Below, one piece after another: positions 8,006-16,136 of a DNA stretch of 41,233 nucleotides. Origin of the DNA: Streptacidiphilus anmyonensis (GTDB taxonomy: Bacteria > Actinomycetota > Actinomycetes > Streptomycetales > Streptomycetaceae); the NCBI RefSeq assembly GCF_000787855.1, contig NZ_BBPQ01000050.1, forward strand, positions 1 through 41,233, given 5' to 3'. The translations under genes were made by a program, and so were the position numbers. Each line of letters starts with the position of its first letter. The first letter of the stretch is position 1. Below the pieces are notes generated by a model. That model made no database searches, had not been told where the DNA came from, and worked only from the letters and a program-made list of their open reading frames with translations.

Positions 8006-10243
8006 TCAGCTCAGCCGGGTCAGCTTCGCGCCGAAGCCGGGAGCGGTCAGTCCGGACTGCAGCGCGACGGGGACCGTCTGCGCCGTCGGCCCGCTGCCGA
8101 CCACCAGCTCGCCGACGACCGTTCCGGCCGCCGCGCTGTGCGGGATCGCCTTGCCGTCCAGCGGCCGCAGCGAGACGCCGACCGACAGCCCGCTCCAGCC
8201 GGCCACCTGCACGTCCGCGGTCGCCACCACCGGCGTGCGGCCGCCCATCCCGTCGTCGACGTAGCCGACCACGTCGCCCTTGTGCGCGATGGTGTGGCCC
8301 TGGAGCGCCTGCTCGGCGCTGAGGACCAGCTTCTTGCTGTTGGCCAGCACCTGGTCGAGGATGCCCTGCCCCGGCCCGCCGCCGACCGCCGGCTGGCTCA
8401 GCGTCACACCCACGATCAACTGGCTGACACCGCCGACGGGCTGCTCGGCCGCCCAGACCAGGTTGCCCAGCGCCGCCGTGCTGGTGCCGGTCTTGATCCC
8501 GATCACGCCGTTCTTGCCGACGAGCGTGTTGGTGTTCGGAGTCAGCCCGTTCTCCGGCGAGTTGAAAGACTGTGTACCGACGACCTCGCGGAAGACCGGG
8601 TCCGCCATCGCCGCCGTCGCCAGCTTCAGTTGGTCCTCGGCGGTGCTGCGGGTGGTCGCGTCCAGACCGCTGGGGTCCGTGTACGTCGACTGCGCCATGC
8701 CCAGCTGCGTCGCCGTGGCCTGCATCTTCTGCACGAAGGCGGCGTCGGTGCCGGCGTCCCAGCGTCCGAGCAGCCGGGCGATGTTGTTCGCCGAGGGGAT
8801 CATCAGCATCTGCAGCGCCTGGTACTCGCTGAGCTTCTCCCCCGGCGAGACCTTCTGCACCGACTCGCCGGAGTTGCTGCCGGTGTTGTAGTCGTTGACC
8901 GCGCCCTGGTCGACGGTGATCGTCGGCCCCTGCTCGCCCGTCTTCAGCGGATGGTCGTGCAGCACGATGTACGCGGTCATCATCTTGGTCACGCTCGCCA
9001 GCGGCACCGGGTTGCCGCTGCCGCTCTTCCCCATCATCCCGAGCCCGGGGACGGAGACGGCGGCCTGCCCGTTGACCGGCCAGGCGAGCGAGAGCTGCCC
9101 GCCCTCGAACGCGTAGCTCCCCACCGCGGACTGCTGAAGCTTCGGCGACGGCAACGGCCGCAGCACCTGCACCGTGCCGAGGATCAGCACGAGCAGCACC
9201 AGCAGCGTCCCGTAGAGCCGCACGCGCCGCAGCGCGATCCGCGTCGGCGTCATCGGCCGGGCACTGAGACCGGCCAGCACCTCCATCGCCTCGACGGTCG
9301 TCTCCGGCGACTCCGCGACGGCGGTCGCCGCCCCGACCGGCCCACCCCGTGCGGGCTCGGCGGCCGGCCCGGACGTCCGCGGAGCCGGCGGCGGCGGAAG
9401 CGGCGGGAACGCGGACATGGGCCGCGTCTCGTCATCGGCGATGGACCGCCGCGCGGCCACGACCGGCGGCTTCTGCGGCTCGGGCTCGGGGTCTGCCTCG
9501 GCCTCCGGCTCGGGGTCTGCCTCGGCCTCCGGCTCCTGCTCCTGCTCCTGCTCCTGCTCGGACTCGGCGTCGGCCTCGTCCTCGTCCTCGGCCTCGATGG
9601 GCTCCTCTTCGGCCTCGTCCTCGGCCGGGGGCTGCTCCGCCTCGGCGGTCCCCAGCGCCTTCTGAACCGCAGCGGCACGCAGCAGGCGCGTCTCGGCGTC
9701 GACCGCCGGCTCGGGCTCCGTGGACTCGGGCTCTGCGGGCTCGGCCTCTTCAGCCTCGGACTCGGTGGGCTCCGCGGCCTCAGCCTCGGGCGCCTTCCCG
9801 ACGACGGCGGCACGCAGTACGCGGGTCGCGCTGCCGTCCGCGGCCTCCGGCTCAGCGGGCTCGTCGGCCTCGGCCTCCGCCGCGTCAACCTCCGCCGTCC
9901 TGGGCTTCTTCGCGTCCGCCTCCGACGCCTTCTCGACCACGGCGGCACGCAGCAGGCGCGTCTCGGCGTCGAGCTCAGGCTCCGCCGCCTCGGGCTCGTC
10001 CTCGGCCTCGGCCTCGGGCTTGGCTTCGACGTTCTCCGCCGCCGCCTCGTGCTCAGCCACGGGCTCCTGCTCCCGCTCCTCCTCGCCCTCACCCTCGCGC
10101 TCCTCGCGCGGGCGGAGGGTGCGGGTGGGTGAGTCCGTGGGGGTGGACGCGGCCGGGACGGCCGCCTCGACCGTCGACCGTTCCGCCTCCTGCTGCTCCT
10201 CCGCTCCCGCGGTCCGGTTCGACCTGTCGGGGGACTCACCCAC
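8006..10243 (-). CDS. D-alanyl-D-alanine carboxypeptidase with long acidic cytoplasmic N-terminus
   Basis: A 745-aa low-molecular-weight penicillin-binding protein of S11 type. The catalytic domain (about 365-745) has SVTK (SxxK), SAN (in IPSANNIARLL) and KTG (in GIKTGTSTAALG). One membrane helix lies near 343-362 (LYGTLLVLLVLILGTVQVL). The 340 residues before it are rich in Glu, Ala and Pro and should be cytoplasmic. They hold several copies of an (E/A)TR(L/V)LRAA motif about 45 residues apart. The GTG start at 10243 is chosen because AGGAGG lies 9 nt upstream. It removes terminal D-Ala from peptidoglycan stems outside the membrane. The usual enzyme is about 400 residues, so the N-terminal half is an addition. 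Confidence 0.93.
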   Translation of the reverse strand: MGESPDRSNRTAGAEEQQEAERSTVEAAVPAASTPTDSPTRTLRPREEREGEGEEEREQEPVAEHEAAAENVEAKPEAEAEDEPEAAEPELDAETRLLRAAVVEKASEADAKKPRTAEVDAAEAEADEPAEPEAADGSATRVLRAAVVGKAPEAEAAEPTESEAEEAEPAEPESTEPEPAVDAETRLLRAAAVQKALGTAEAEQPPAEDEAEEEPIEAEDEDEADAESEQEQEQEQEPEAEADPEPEAEADPEPEPQKPPVVAARRSIADDETRPMSAFPPLPPPPAPRTSGPAAEPARGGPVGAATAVAESPETTVEAMEVLAGLSARPMTPTRIALRRVRLYGTLLVLLVLILGTVQVLRPLPSPKLQQSAVGSYAFEGGQLSLAWPVNGQAAVSVPGLGMMGKSGSGNPVPLASVTKMMTAYIVLHDHPLKTGEQGPTITVDQGAVNDYNTGSNSGESVQKVSPGEKLSEYQALQMLMIPSANNIARLLGRWDAGTDAAFVQKMQATATQLGMAQSTYTDPSGLDATTRSTAEDQLKLATAAMADPVFREVVGTQSFNSPENGLTPNTNTLVGKNGVIGIKTGTSTAALGNLVWAAEQPVGGVSQLIVGVTLSQPAVGGGPGQGILDQVLANSKKLVLSAEQALQGHTIAHKGDVVGYVDDGMGGRTPVVATADVQVAGWSGLSVGVSLRPLDGKAIPHSAAAGTVVGELVVGSGPTAQTVPVALQSGLTAPGFGAKLTRLS
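9485..9556. repeat. Tandem repeats inside the carboxypeptidase gene
   Basis: Two perfect 24-bp units (9485-9508 and 9509-9532) are followed directly by four perfect 6-bp CTCCTG units (9533-9556). They encode Glu-Pro-Glu-Ala-Glu-Ala-Asp-Pro and Gln-Glu repeats in the acidic N-terminal region. Unit lengths are multiples of three, so copy-number change would alter tail length without breaking the frame. Confidence 0.85.
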
Positions 10244-10466
10244 GTAACCCAGCCTCCTCAAGCTCATGTCGCATCTGCCTGGACCCAGTCTCCTGCACCC
10301 ACGCGCACATCCGCGCTCGCCAGGCCGCTGACCGGCCGCAGGAACAGACGAGAGGCCACCTGCGGACGGTTCCGAAAGATCACGGCGAGGTGTCACATTC
10401 GAGGCCCTCTCGACAGCGGGGTGTGAGAGGCGTCACTCTGTTGTGCATCCACGCGGGGAGGCTTGG

Positions 10467-11186
10467 ATGGGCAGGAGCCGCAGAACAATTCCCGAGGAGC
10501 TGCTGTTGCTCGCTCTGGACCCGGCCACGGGTACCACGGCGCAGCCCCAGACGCTCGACCTCGGACTGGCCGGAGCACAGCTCGTCGAGCTGGCCATGGC
10601 CGGACGCATCGTCCCGGACGGAGACCGGATCACCGTGGTGAATCCGCGACCGACCGGCGACCCGACCCTCGATCACGCGCTCGAACTGCTGCGCAGACGT
10701 GGCAGTGCGGTGCGCGCCGTACAGTGGATCGGCGGCCCGCGACTGGGGCTGCGCCAGACCTATCTCGCGCACCTGGAACGGTGCGAGATGGTGAAGGCCG
10801 TGCCGGGCCAGGTGTGCGGAGTGTTGCCGACGACCCGCTACCAGGCGTCGGACGACTGCACGAACAGTGCCATCAAGGAACGCCTGGACGCGGCGATCCG
10901 GACCGGGGTGCCCCCGGACCCGCGCACCGCCGCGCTCGCCGCCCTGGCCCACTCGGTCGGGCTGGGCAAGCACCTGTACCCGGGCAACGAGGGACGGTCA
11001 TGCAGGTCCCGCCTGCGCGACCTGATCCGGTACGACCCCCTCGGCGGCATGGTCGCGCACGCGGTCATGGACGTGCAGAACGGCATGCCGACCACGCAGG
11101 TGCGCACGGGCGGCGCCCGTCCGGCCGCGCGTCCGGCGGCCCGGCCCGCCGTCGTCACCGGGATGGTCCGCGCGGGCATCAGGTAG
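10467..11186 (+). CDS. GPP34 (GOLPH3-like) domain protein
   Basis: A 239-aa protein with the GPP34 fold, related to eukaryotic Golgi phosphoprotein 3. It starts with IPEELLLLALDPATG, has LDLGLAGAQLVELAMAGRI near the N-terminus, the paired-helix region DHALELLRRRG, and ends with a Pro/Ala-rich basic tail (about 215-239). In streptomycetes these proteins are abundant and mostly uncharacterised; a phosphoinositide-like membrane contact is known only for the eukaryotic family, so function here is inferred at best. ATG 10467 is chosen over 10443 because GGGGAGG lies at 10455-10461. It is divergent from the carboxypeptidase gene across about 220 bp that hold no other gene. Confidence 0.88.
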   Translation: MGRSRRTIPEELLLLALDPATGTTAQPQTLDLGLAGAQLVELAMAGRIVPDGDRITVVNPRPTGDPTLDHALELLRRRGSAVRAVQWIGGPRLGLRQTYLAHLERCEMVKAVPGQVCGVLPTTRYQASDDCTNSAIKERLDAAIRTGVPPDPRTAALAALAHSVGLGKHLYPGNEGRSCRSRLRDLIRYDPLGGMVAHAVMDVQNGMPTTQVRTGGARPAARPAARPAVVTGMVRAGIR

Positions 11187-11284
11187 GCCGGGCGTCAGGC
11201 AGGCCGGCCGTCAGACAGGCCGGTCCGCTCGGCGACACGCCGGAAGGGAAACACCGGGAACGGCACGCGAAACGCGACACGAGC

Positions 11285-11320
11285 GGAAGCGGCGGCGAAC
11301 CACCCTTCGCCGCCGCTTCC
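11285..11320 (+). terminator. Terminator after the GPP34 gene
   Basis: A perfect 15-bp stem (GGAAGCGGCGGCGAA at 11285-11299 with its complement at 11306-11320) and a 6-nt loop, 98 bp past the GPP34 stop. Between stop and stem, the phrase GTCAG(G/A)CAGGCCGG appears twice (about 11188-11224). The rest of the 298-bp gap up to 11484 holds no gene I can support. Confidence 0.7.
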
Positions 11321-11484
11321 TCGTACTCATCAGGTCTCCGGAGCGGCAGGTGTGGGCGCAGAATCGTTCCGCCTCTGAGCCAATCCGTCAAGAAGCGGGC
11401 CGATTGCGCCACATGAGGGCGTGTCGGGATGGCATCCTGGCTGGCTATAGGGGCGTGCCAGTCCATCGATGCCCAGGAGAGACC

Positions 11485-12345
11485 GTGTCGACCGCCAGCG
11501 TCAATCCCACCGTCCGCCGCCGCCGTCTCGGGGCCGAGCTCCGCCGACTGCGCGAGCAGAAAGGCCTCACCGCGGAGGAGGTCGCGCAGCAGCTGCTGGT
11601 CTCCCAGTCGAAGATCAGCCGTCTGGAGAACGGCCGCCGCAGCATCAGCCAGCGCGACGTGCGGGATCTGTGCGACGTCTACGGCGTCAGCGATCCGGCG
11701 ATGATCGAGGGTCTGATGACCATGGCCCGCGAGTCGCGGCAGCGCGGCTGGTGGCACGCCTTCGGCGACGTCCCCTACAGCGTCTACATCGGCCTGGAGG
11801 CCGAGGCGGTCTCCATCCGCACCTACGAGTCGCTGTTCATCCCCGGCCTGCTGCAGACGCGCGAGTACGCGCACGCCGTGGTCGCGGGCATCCAGCCCGA
11901 GGCCCAGCCAGCGCAGATCGAGAAGCGGACGGACGTCCGCATGGTGCGCCAGGACCTGCTGCGCAAGAACGACGAGCCGCTGCGCCTGTGGGCGGTCGTC
12001 GACGAGGCCGCGCTGCACCGCGTCGTGGGGAGCCCGCAGACGATGCGGGCGCAACTGGAGGCGCTGATCGAGACCAGCCTGCTGCCGCACGTGACGGTGC
12101 AGGTGCTGCCGTTCGGCGTCGGCGCGCACCCGGGCATGACCGCCAACTTCTCGGTGCTGGAGTACCGCGACGCCTCCGACGCGACGGTCGTCTATCTGGA
12201 GGGCGTCACCAGCGACCTGTATCTGGAGAAGGAGTCGGACGTCCGCGCCTACGCCACCCTCTACGAGCACCTCCAGGCGCAGGCGCTCGGCCCGGAGCAG
12301 ACCCGCGAACTCGTGGACAAGGTCGCCAAACTGCACACCCGCTGA
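11485..12345 (+). CDS. XRE-family regulator with DUF5753 domain (WhiJ-like)
   Basis: A 286-aa cytoplasmic DNA-binding protein. The helix-turn-helix is at about 12-70 (LGAELRRLREQKGLTAEEVAQ and VSQSKISRLENGRR), and the rest is the DUF5753 domain found after such helices in streptomycetes (YESLFIPGLLQTREYA, LLRKNDEPLRLWAVVDEAALHR, VQVLPFGVGAHPGM). This class includes the developmental regulator WhiJ. The GTG at 11485 is chosen because AGGAGAG lies 5-6 nt upstream. The frame remains open to 11350, but the added residues do not resemble the family. The next gene encodes a DUF397 protein, the usual small partner of this class. Confidence 0.92.
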   Translation: MSTASVNPTVRRRRLGAELRRLREQKGLTAEEVAQQLLVSQSKISRLENGRRSISQRDVRDLCDVYGVSDPAMIEGLMTMARESRQRGWWHAFGDVPYSVYIGLEAEAVSIRTYESLFIPGLLQTREYAHAVVAGIQPEAQPAQIEKRTDVRMVRQDLLRKNDEPLRLWAVVDEAALHRVVGSPQTMRAQLEALIETSLLPHVTVQVLPFGVGAHPGMTANFSVLEYRDASDATVVYLEGVTSDLYLEKESDVRAYATLYEHLQAQALGPEQTRELVDKVAKLHTR

Positions 12346-12527
12346 TCGCGAAGGCGCGGAAGAATACACCACGGGTGGGCGGCGGCCACGCTGCGACCTC
12401 CAAATCCTTTCGGATGAGTGAACGCCGACAGTCGACGGTTCCCAGCGGCGGGACGGTGTGGGCAGACTGACACCCGTAAACGCGATCAGCGGATCGTCAG
12501 CTCGCTCTCCCCGAACTGGAGATGGAA

Positions 12528-12737
12528 ATGATCACTGAGGACCACCGCGACGGCGCCCTCGACTGGCGCAAGTCCAGCTACTCCGGAGCCAACGCCTGCG
12601 TCGAGGTCGCCCGTCCCACCGACGCCGTCATGGTCCGCGACTCCAAGGACCTGGCCGGACCGTCCCTCGCGTTCTCCCGCGAGGCCTGGCAGTCCTTCCT
12701 CGCCGAGGTCGCCACCGGCTCCCTCGACCGGGCCTGA
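12528..12737 (+). CDS. DUF397 small protein, partner of the XRE regulator
   Basis: A 69-aa protein with the complete DUF397 signature: LDWRKSSYSGANACVEVAR, VMVRDSKDLAGPSLAFSREAW and SFLAEV. DUF397 genes nearly always lie next to an XRE/DUF5753 gene in streptomycetes and are thought to modulate that regulator, in the manner of an antagonist pair; this role is inferred from genetics in related loci. GGAG lies 5 nt before the ATG at 12528, which is preferred over the ATG at 12522. A 182-bp gap separates it from the regulator, so it may have its own promoter. Confidence 0.9.
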   Translation: MITEDHRDGALDWRKSSYSGANACVEVARPTDAVMVRDSKDLAGPSLAFSREAWQSFLAEVATGSLDRA

Positions 12738-12747
12738 ACCGCCGCCC

Positions 12748-12773
12748 GGCGGGGGCAGACTCGCGCCCCCGCC
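12748..12773. terminator. Hairpin between convergent genes
   Basis: A perfect 9-bp stem GGCGGGGGC/GCCCCCGCC with an 8-nt loop, 10 bp past the DUF397 stop and 52 bp past the stop of the convergent gene. It is followed by C-rich sequence in which CGCACCCCACCTCCC appears twice (about 12775-12816). Confidence 0.5.
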
Positions 12774-12825
12774 GCGCACCCCACCTCCCCGCACCCCTCC
12801 CGCACCCCACCTCCCGCAGCGCGTC

Positions 12826-13704
12826 TCAGCGCAGTTCGTCGACGTAGGCGTCGGTCCCCGGCAGGGTCGGCAGGAACGGCGCCACCAGCTCCACCCGCGC
12901 GCCCGGGACCGCCCCGGCCACCTCCCCGTCCAGGCCGGTGAAGGCGTCCCAGCACTCGCGCGGGTCCTGCTGCAGGAACCAGAGCAGCGTCAGTCGGGTG
13001 TCCGTCCCGTCGACCGGCTTCACGTACGACATCCGGTCGACCGGCAGCGGCAGCGGCTCGAAGATCGTGCACATCGCCGCGGGCGACTGCGTCGCCGGGC
13101 CGCCCGACCTGAGCCGGGACGGCAGGTGCCGGTCCATCAGCCAGTCGGTCAACTGCCGCCGCTGCTCCGGCGTCTCGGTGTCGATGACCTCCAGCACCAG
13201 TCCCTGGTAGGGGTGGTCCAGCGCGTGGATGTCGCGCGGGCCGGCCGCGCCGTCCCGGTAGTACGTGCTGACGTGCTGCTGGAAGGCGGTGAAGACGTGG
13301 GTGCGGTCGCGGTAGACGCGGCCGTCCCGGTTCAGCCGCTTGTTGATCTGGACCGTCCACCGCATGTGGGCGTCGTGGCGGCCCTGGGTGACCCAGTAGA
13401 CCGACAGGTAGCACCCGGCGGTGACCGGCAGGTCCGCCGCCTGGGTGACGGCGGACTTCTCCGGATACCGCAGCAGTTGCAGCTCGCGGGTGGCCACGAA
13501 CCGCCGCCCGGCGAACATCCACGGCATGGCCGTCGCGCCCGCGTAGAAGTGGTCGTCCTCGTACCAACGGTTGTAGGCGTACTCGTGGCCCGGCAGCGGC
13601 TCGACCATGGTGATCAGAGCACTGCCGATGGCGACGCCGTAGGGGCCGCGAGCGGCCAGTTCGGTGTAGCGCTGCAGTTCTTCCGCGTCATCCGCATCCG
13701 TCAT
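12826..13704 (-). CDS. Unrecognised 292-aa protein, possibly a duplicated alpha/beta-barrel fold
   Basis: I cannot name the family. There is no signal peptide or membrane helix. The N-terminal half contains ITMVEPLPGHEYAYNRWYEDDHFYAG and the C-terminal half contains LVLEVIDTETPEQRRQLTDWLMDRHLPSR. Each has a short strand followed by a W(Y/L)xDxH helix motif, like the NxWYdxeH helix of ferredoxin-like dimeric alpha/beta barrel (EthD/antibiotic monooxygenase-like) proteins. That suggests two fused barrel halves. Other conserved-looking elements are WMFAGRRFVATRELQLLRYP and RWTVQINKRLNRDGRVYRD. It is convergent with the DUF397 gene and divergent from the double-HTH gene. Confidence 0.75.
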   Translation of the reverse strand: MTDADDAEELQRYTELAARGPYGVAIGSALITMVEPLPGHEYAYNRWYEDDHFYAGATAMPWMFAGRRFVATRELQLLRYPEKSAVTQAADLPVTAGCYLSVYWVTQGRHDAHMRWTVQINKRLNRDGRVYRDRTHVFTAFQQHVSTYYRDGAAGPRDIHALDHPYQGLVLEVIDTETPEQRRQLTDWLMDRHLPSRLRSGGPATQSPAAMCTIFEPLPLPVDRMSYVKPVDGTDTRLTLLWFLQQDPRECWDAFTGLDGEVAGAVPGARVELVAPFLPTLPGTDAYVDELR

Positions 13705-13832
13705 GGAGCTGACGGTAAGTCAGATGACCGGAACTGCCCAGAGGAAGCTCCAGGGCAGAACCGGCCGTGCTCCGGACGCCTTGTGCGATCGTTGCCTGGG
13801 CCGCCCCGCCTTGTCCCGTTAGCCTCCGATTC

Positions 13833-14522
13833 ATGCCGAGACGCACCCCAGCCTCCTCCGTCCCGGTTCCGTTCGAGCCGGCGGCCGCCCGTGCCGTGCG
13901 CTCCTCCCTCGGACTGAGCCCCGCCATGGTCGCCCGCTCGCTCGCCGAGCAGTACGCCATGCCCGTGCCGCCTGCCCACGTCATCGCGTGGGAGACCGGC
14001 GCCGCACACCCCACCGAACGTGAACTGATCGCGCTCGCACGCGTGCTGTGGTGCCTTCCGGGCCAACTGATGGGCGGCCGCGCCGAGTCCCTGCGCGACC
14101 ACCGGCTCGCCCTGGACCTGCCGCAGGAGGAGGTGGCCCGCCGGATCCGGGTCACCCCGCGCGAGTACGCGAAGCTGGAGGTGCGCTGGACCGGCGACCG
14201 CACCCAGACCCGGGACCTCGCCGTCGCCCTGCAGCTCTCCCCGCCCGCGCTGATCCGCGCCTGCGCCCGCGAGGAGGAGCTGGAGGAGCTGCTGCGCCGT
14301 GCGGTCGACGGCCGCTGGCAGGCCCAGGTGCGGCCGGTGCGCGACCTCGTCCCGATGCTGTCGGAGGAGTGGATCACCCACGCGCTCCAGGCCCTGGCCG
14401 CGGAGAGGTCCACCTCCAGCGCCCTGTGGGGATCGAACAGCGCCCCGACGGCGGCGACCGACGAACCGGAGACGGAGCCGCTGGAGCGGTTCTGGGAACT
14501 CGCCGGCGTCACCGGACTCTGA
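13833..14522 (+). CDS. Double helix-turn-helix protein
   Basis: A 229-aa protein with two XRE-like helix-turn-helix segments in tandem: about 14-75 (RAVRSSLGLSPAMVARSLAE, then VIAWETGAAHPTERELIALARVL) and about 85-140 (HRLALDLPQEEVARRIRVTPREYAKLE). The second follows the usual recognition-helix pattern less closely. The C-terminus is acidic (ATDEPETEPLERFWELAG). It is probably a transcription regulator with unknown targets. The start at 13833 is chosen because upstream residues in this frame are atypical; no strong ribosome binding site is present. The 129-bp divergent region to its left probably holds promoters for both genes. Confidence 0.72.
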   Translation: MPRRTPASSVPVPFEPAAARAVRSSLGLSPAMVARSLAEQYAMPVPPAHVIAWETGAAHPTERELIALARVLWCLPGQLMGGRAESLRDHRLALDLPQEEVARRIRVTPREYAKLEVRWTGDRTQTRDLAVALQLSPPALIRACAREEELEELLRRAVDGRWQAQVRPVRDLVPMLSEEWITHALQALAAERSTSSALWGSNSAPTAATDEPETEPLERFWELAGVTGL

Positions 14523-14585
14523 CACCGCTTCACCACCCCCTCCCGCGCCCTCCCGACTCTGGCCCCCTGCGGCCCGACACCCTAT

Positions 14586-14602
14586 TCTGACGGATCGTCA
14601 GA
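14586..14602. promoter_or_regulatory. Perfect 7-3-7 palindrome upstream of the SDR gene
   Basis: TCTGACG (14586-14592), GAT, CGTCAGA (14596-14602) form a perfect inverted repeat ending 25 bp before the SDR start codon and just ahead of its ribosome binding site. Size and position fit a TetR-type operator in a promoter or leader. No TetR gene lies next to it. Confidence 0.5.
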
Positions 14603-14627
14603 CAAGAGTCCCACCGGGAGGATCGCC

Positions 14628-15413
14628 ATGCTGCTCGAAGGACGCACGGTCGTGGTCTCCGGCGTCGGGCCGGGCCTCGGGCACCGCGTCGCGCTGGCCG
14701 CGGCCCGCGACGGCGCCAACGTCGTGCTCGGCGCGCGCACACAGGAGAACCTGGTCAAGACCGCCGAGCAGATCGAGGCGACCCGCCCGGGGACCACCGC
14801 GTGGAAGCGCACCGACATCGCCGACCCCGGGCGCTGCGACGCCCTCGCCGCGCTCGCCGTCGAGCGCTTCGGACGCATCGACGCGGTGATCCACGTCGCC
14901 GCCATGGACCAGTCCTTCGGCGGGCTCGAGGACGCCGACTTCGACGAGTGGCGCCGGGTCATCGACGTCAACCTGATCGGCACGCTCCAGCTGACGCGCT
15001 CCTGCCTCCCCGCGCTGCGCGAACGCGGCGGCGCGGTCGTCATCGTCGGCACCCAGTCCGCCATCGCCGCCCCGTCCCAGGTCCGGCAGGCCGCGTACGC
15101 CGCCTCCAAGGGCGCGCTGACCAGTGCGATGTACAGCATGGCCCGGGAGCTCGGCCCGTCCAGGATCCGCGTCAACACCGTGCTGCCGGGCTGGATGTGG
15201 GGCCCGATGGTGGAGGCCTACGTCACCTGGACCGCCACCGGCGAGAACGTCCCGCGGGAGGAGGTCGTGGGGCGTCTGAGCGAGCGGGTCGTCCTGCCGG
15301 AGCTGGCCACCGACGGCGACGTCGCCGAGGCCGCGATCTTCCTCGCCTCCGAGCGCGCCCGCGCCATCACCGGCCAGTCGCTCCTCGTCAACGCGGGCGA
15401 GATCATGCGCTGA
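14628..15413 (+). CDS. Short-chain dehydrogenase/reductase (SDR)
   Basis: A 261-aa classical SDR with the N-terminal NAD(P)-binding loop SGVGPGLG (TGxxxGxG type), a DIAD-like acidic site (RTDIADPGR), VIHVAAMD in place of the NNAG motif, the catalytic Ser in VGTQSAIAAP, YAASKGA with catalytic Tyr and Lys, and a C-terminal GQSLLVNAGEIM. The usual NNAG is poorly kept. The substrate cannot be read from the sequence; sterol-, polyketide- or acyl-CoA-type alcohols are typical for relatives. GGGAGG lies 7 nt before the ATG. The palindrome just upstream suggests control by a repressor. Confidence 0.9.
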   Translation: MLLEGRTVVVSGVGPGLGHRVALAAARDGANVVLGARTQENLVKTAEQIEATRPGTTAWKRTDIADPGRCDALAALAVERFGRIDAVIHVAAMDQSFGGLEDADFDEWRRVIDVNLIGTLQLTRSCLPALRERGGAVVIVGTQSAIAAPSQVRQAAYAASKGALTSAMYSMARELGPSRIRVNTVLPGWMWGPMVEAYVTWTATGENVPREEVVGRLSERVVLPELATDGDVAEAAIFLASERARAITGQSLLVNAGEIMR

Positions 15414-15451
15414 CCCGCTCCCGTCGGCGGCCGTCTTCTATGGTCGTTCGT

Positions 15452-16129
15452 ATGACGATCGACACGGGGACCACCGACACGACCACCGCCACGCTCTTCG
15501 ACGCCCTGCGGGCCGACGCCGTCTCCACCGTCGACCGGCTGCGCGAGCTCTACCCGGAGCCGAACCCGAACTCGGTCCGCAAGGAGACCGACCACCTCAC
15601 CGAGCAGACCCGGCGGCTCGTCGCCTGCTCCTCGCTGGTCCTGATCGGCAGCGCCGACGCCGAGGGCCGGGCGGACGTGACGCCGCGCGGAGGGCCGGCC
15701 GGGTTCGTCTCGGTGCTGGACGAGCGGACCCTGGTCATCCCCGACGCGACCGGCAACAAGCGACTCGACACGATGCAGAACGTCCTCGCGACCGGGCGCG
15801 TCGGCCTGCTCTTCCTCGTCCCCGGCCGGCCCACCACGCTGCGCGTCAACGGCCGCGCCTGCGTCTCGGCGCGCCCGGAGCTGCTCTCGCAGCTCACCCC
15901 CGTCGGCAAGCCGCCCGTCACGGCACTGGTGGTGCACGTCGAGGAGGTCTACCCGCACTGCCCCAAGTCGCTGATGCGCGCCGGCGCGTGGGAGCCCGGC
16001 CGGTGGCTGCCGGCCGACGCGCAGCCGTCCAGCGCCGAGGTGACGCTGGCCCAGCTGGACCTGCCCGGCCTGACCGTCGACCAGGTCGAGGAGGCCGAGC
16101 GGGAGTCGCTGCGTCTGCGCTTCGAGTGA
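15452..16129 (+). CDS. PPOX-type flavoprotein (MSMEG_1061-like)
   Basis: A 225-aa split-barrel flavin-binding protein of the pyridoxamine 5'-phosphate oxidase-like superfamily. Visible family features are ACSSLVLIGSADAEGRADVTPRGG, LDERTLVIPDATGNKRLDTMQNV, GRVGLLFLVPGRPTTLRVNGRA and the C-terminal HVEEVYPHCPKSLMRAG. Members use FMN, or in some branches F420; the substrate is unknown. It converges on fbiC with a 7-bp gap, so a link to F420 chemistry is possible but unproven. The start could be ATG 15452 or ATG 15440. Neither has a ribosome binding site, and the first lies soon after a TATGGT -10-like box, so leaderless translation is possible. Confidence 0.85.
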   Translation: MTIDTGTTDTTTATLFDALRADAVSTVDRLRELYPEPNPNSVRKETDHLTEQTRRLVACSSLVLIGSADAEGRADVTPRGGPAGFVSVLDERTLVIPDATGNKRLDTMQNVLATGRVGLLFLVPGRPTTLRVNGRACVSARPELLSQLTPVGKPPVTALVVHVEEVYPHCPKSLMRAGAWEPGRWLPADAQPSSAEVTLAQLDLPGLTVDQVEEAERESLRLRFE

Positions 16130-16136
16130 CGGGCCG

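Noticed and set aside
12490-12500. CGGATCGTCAG, shared with the palindrome at 14591-14601
   Set aside because: Only one half is present here and there is no symmetric arm, so a second operator is not supported.
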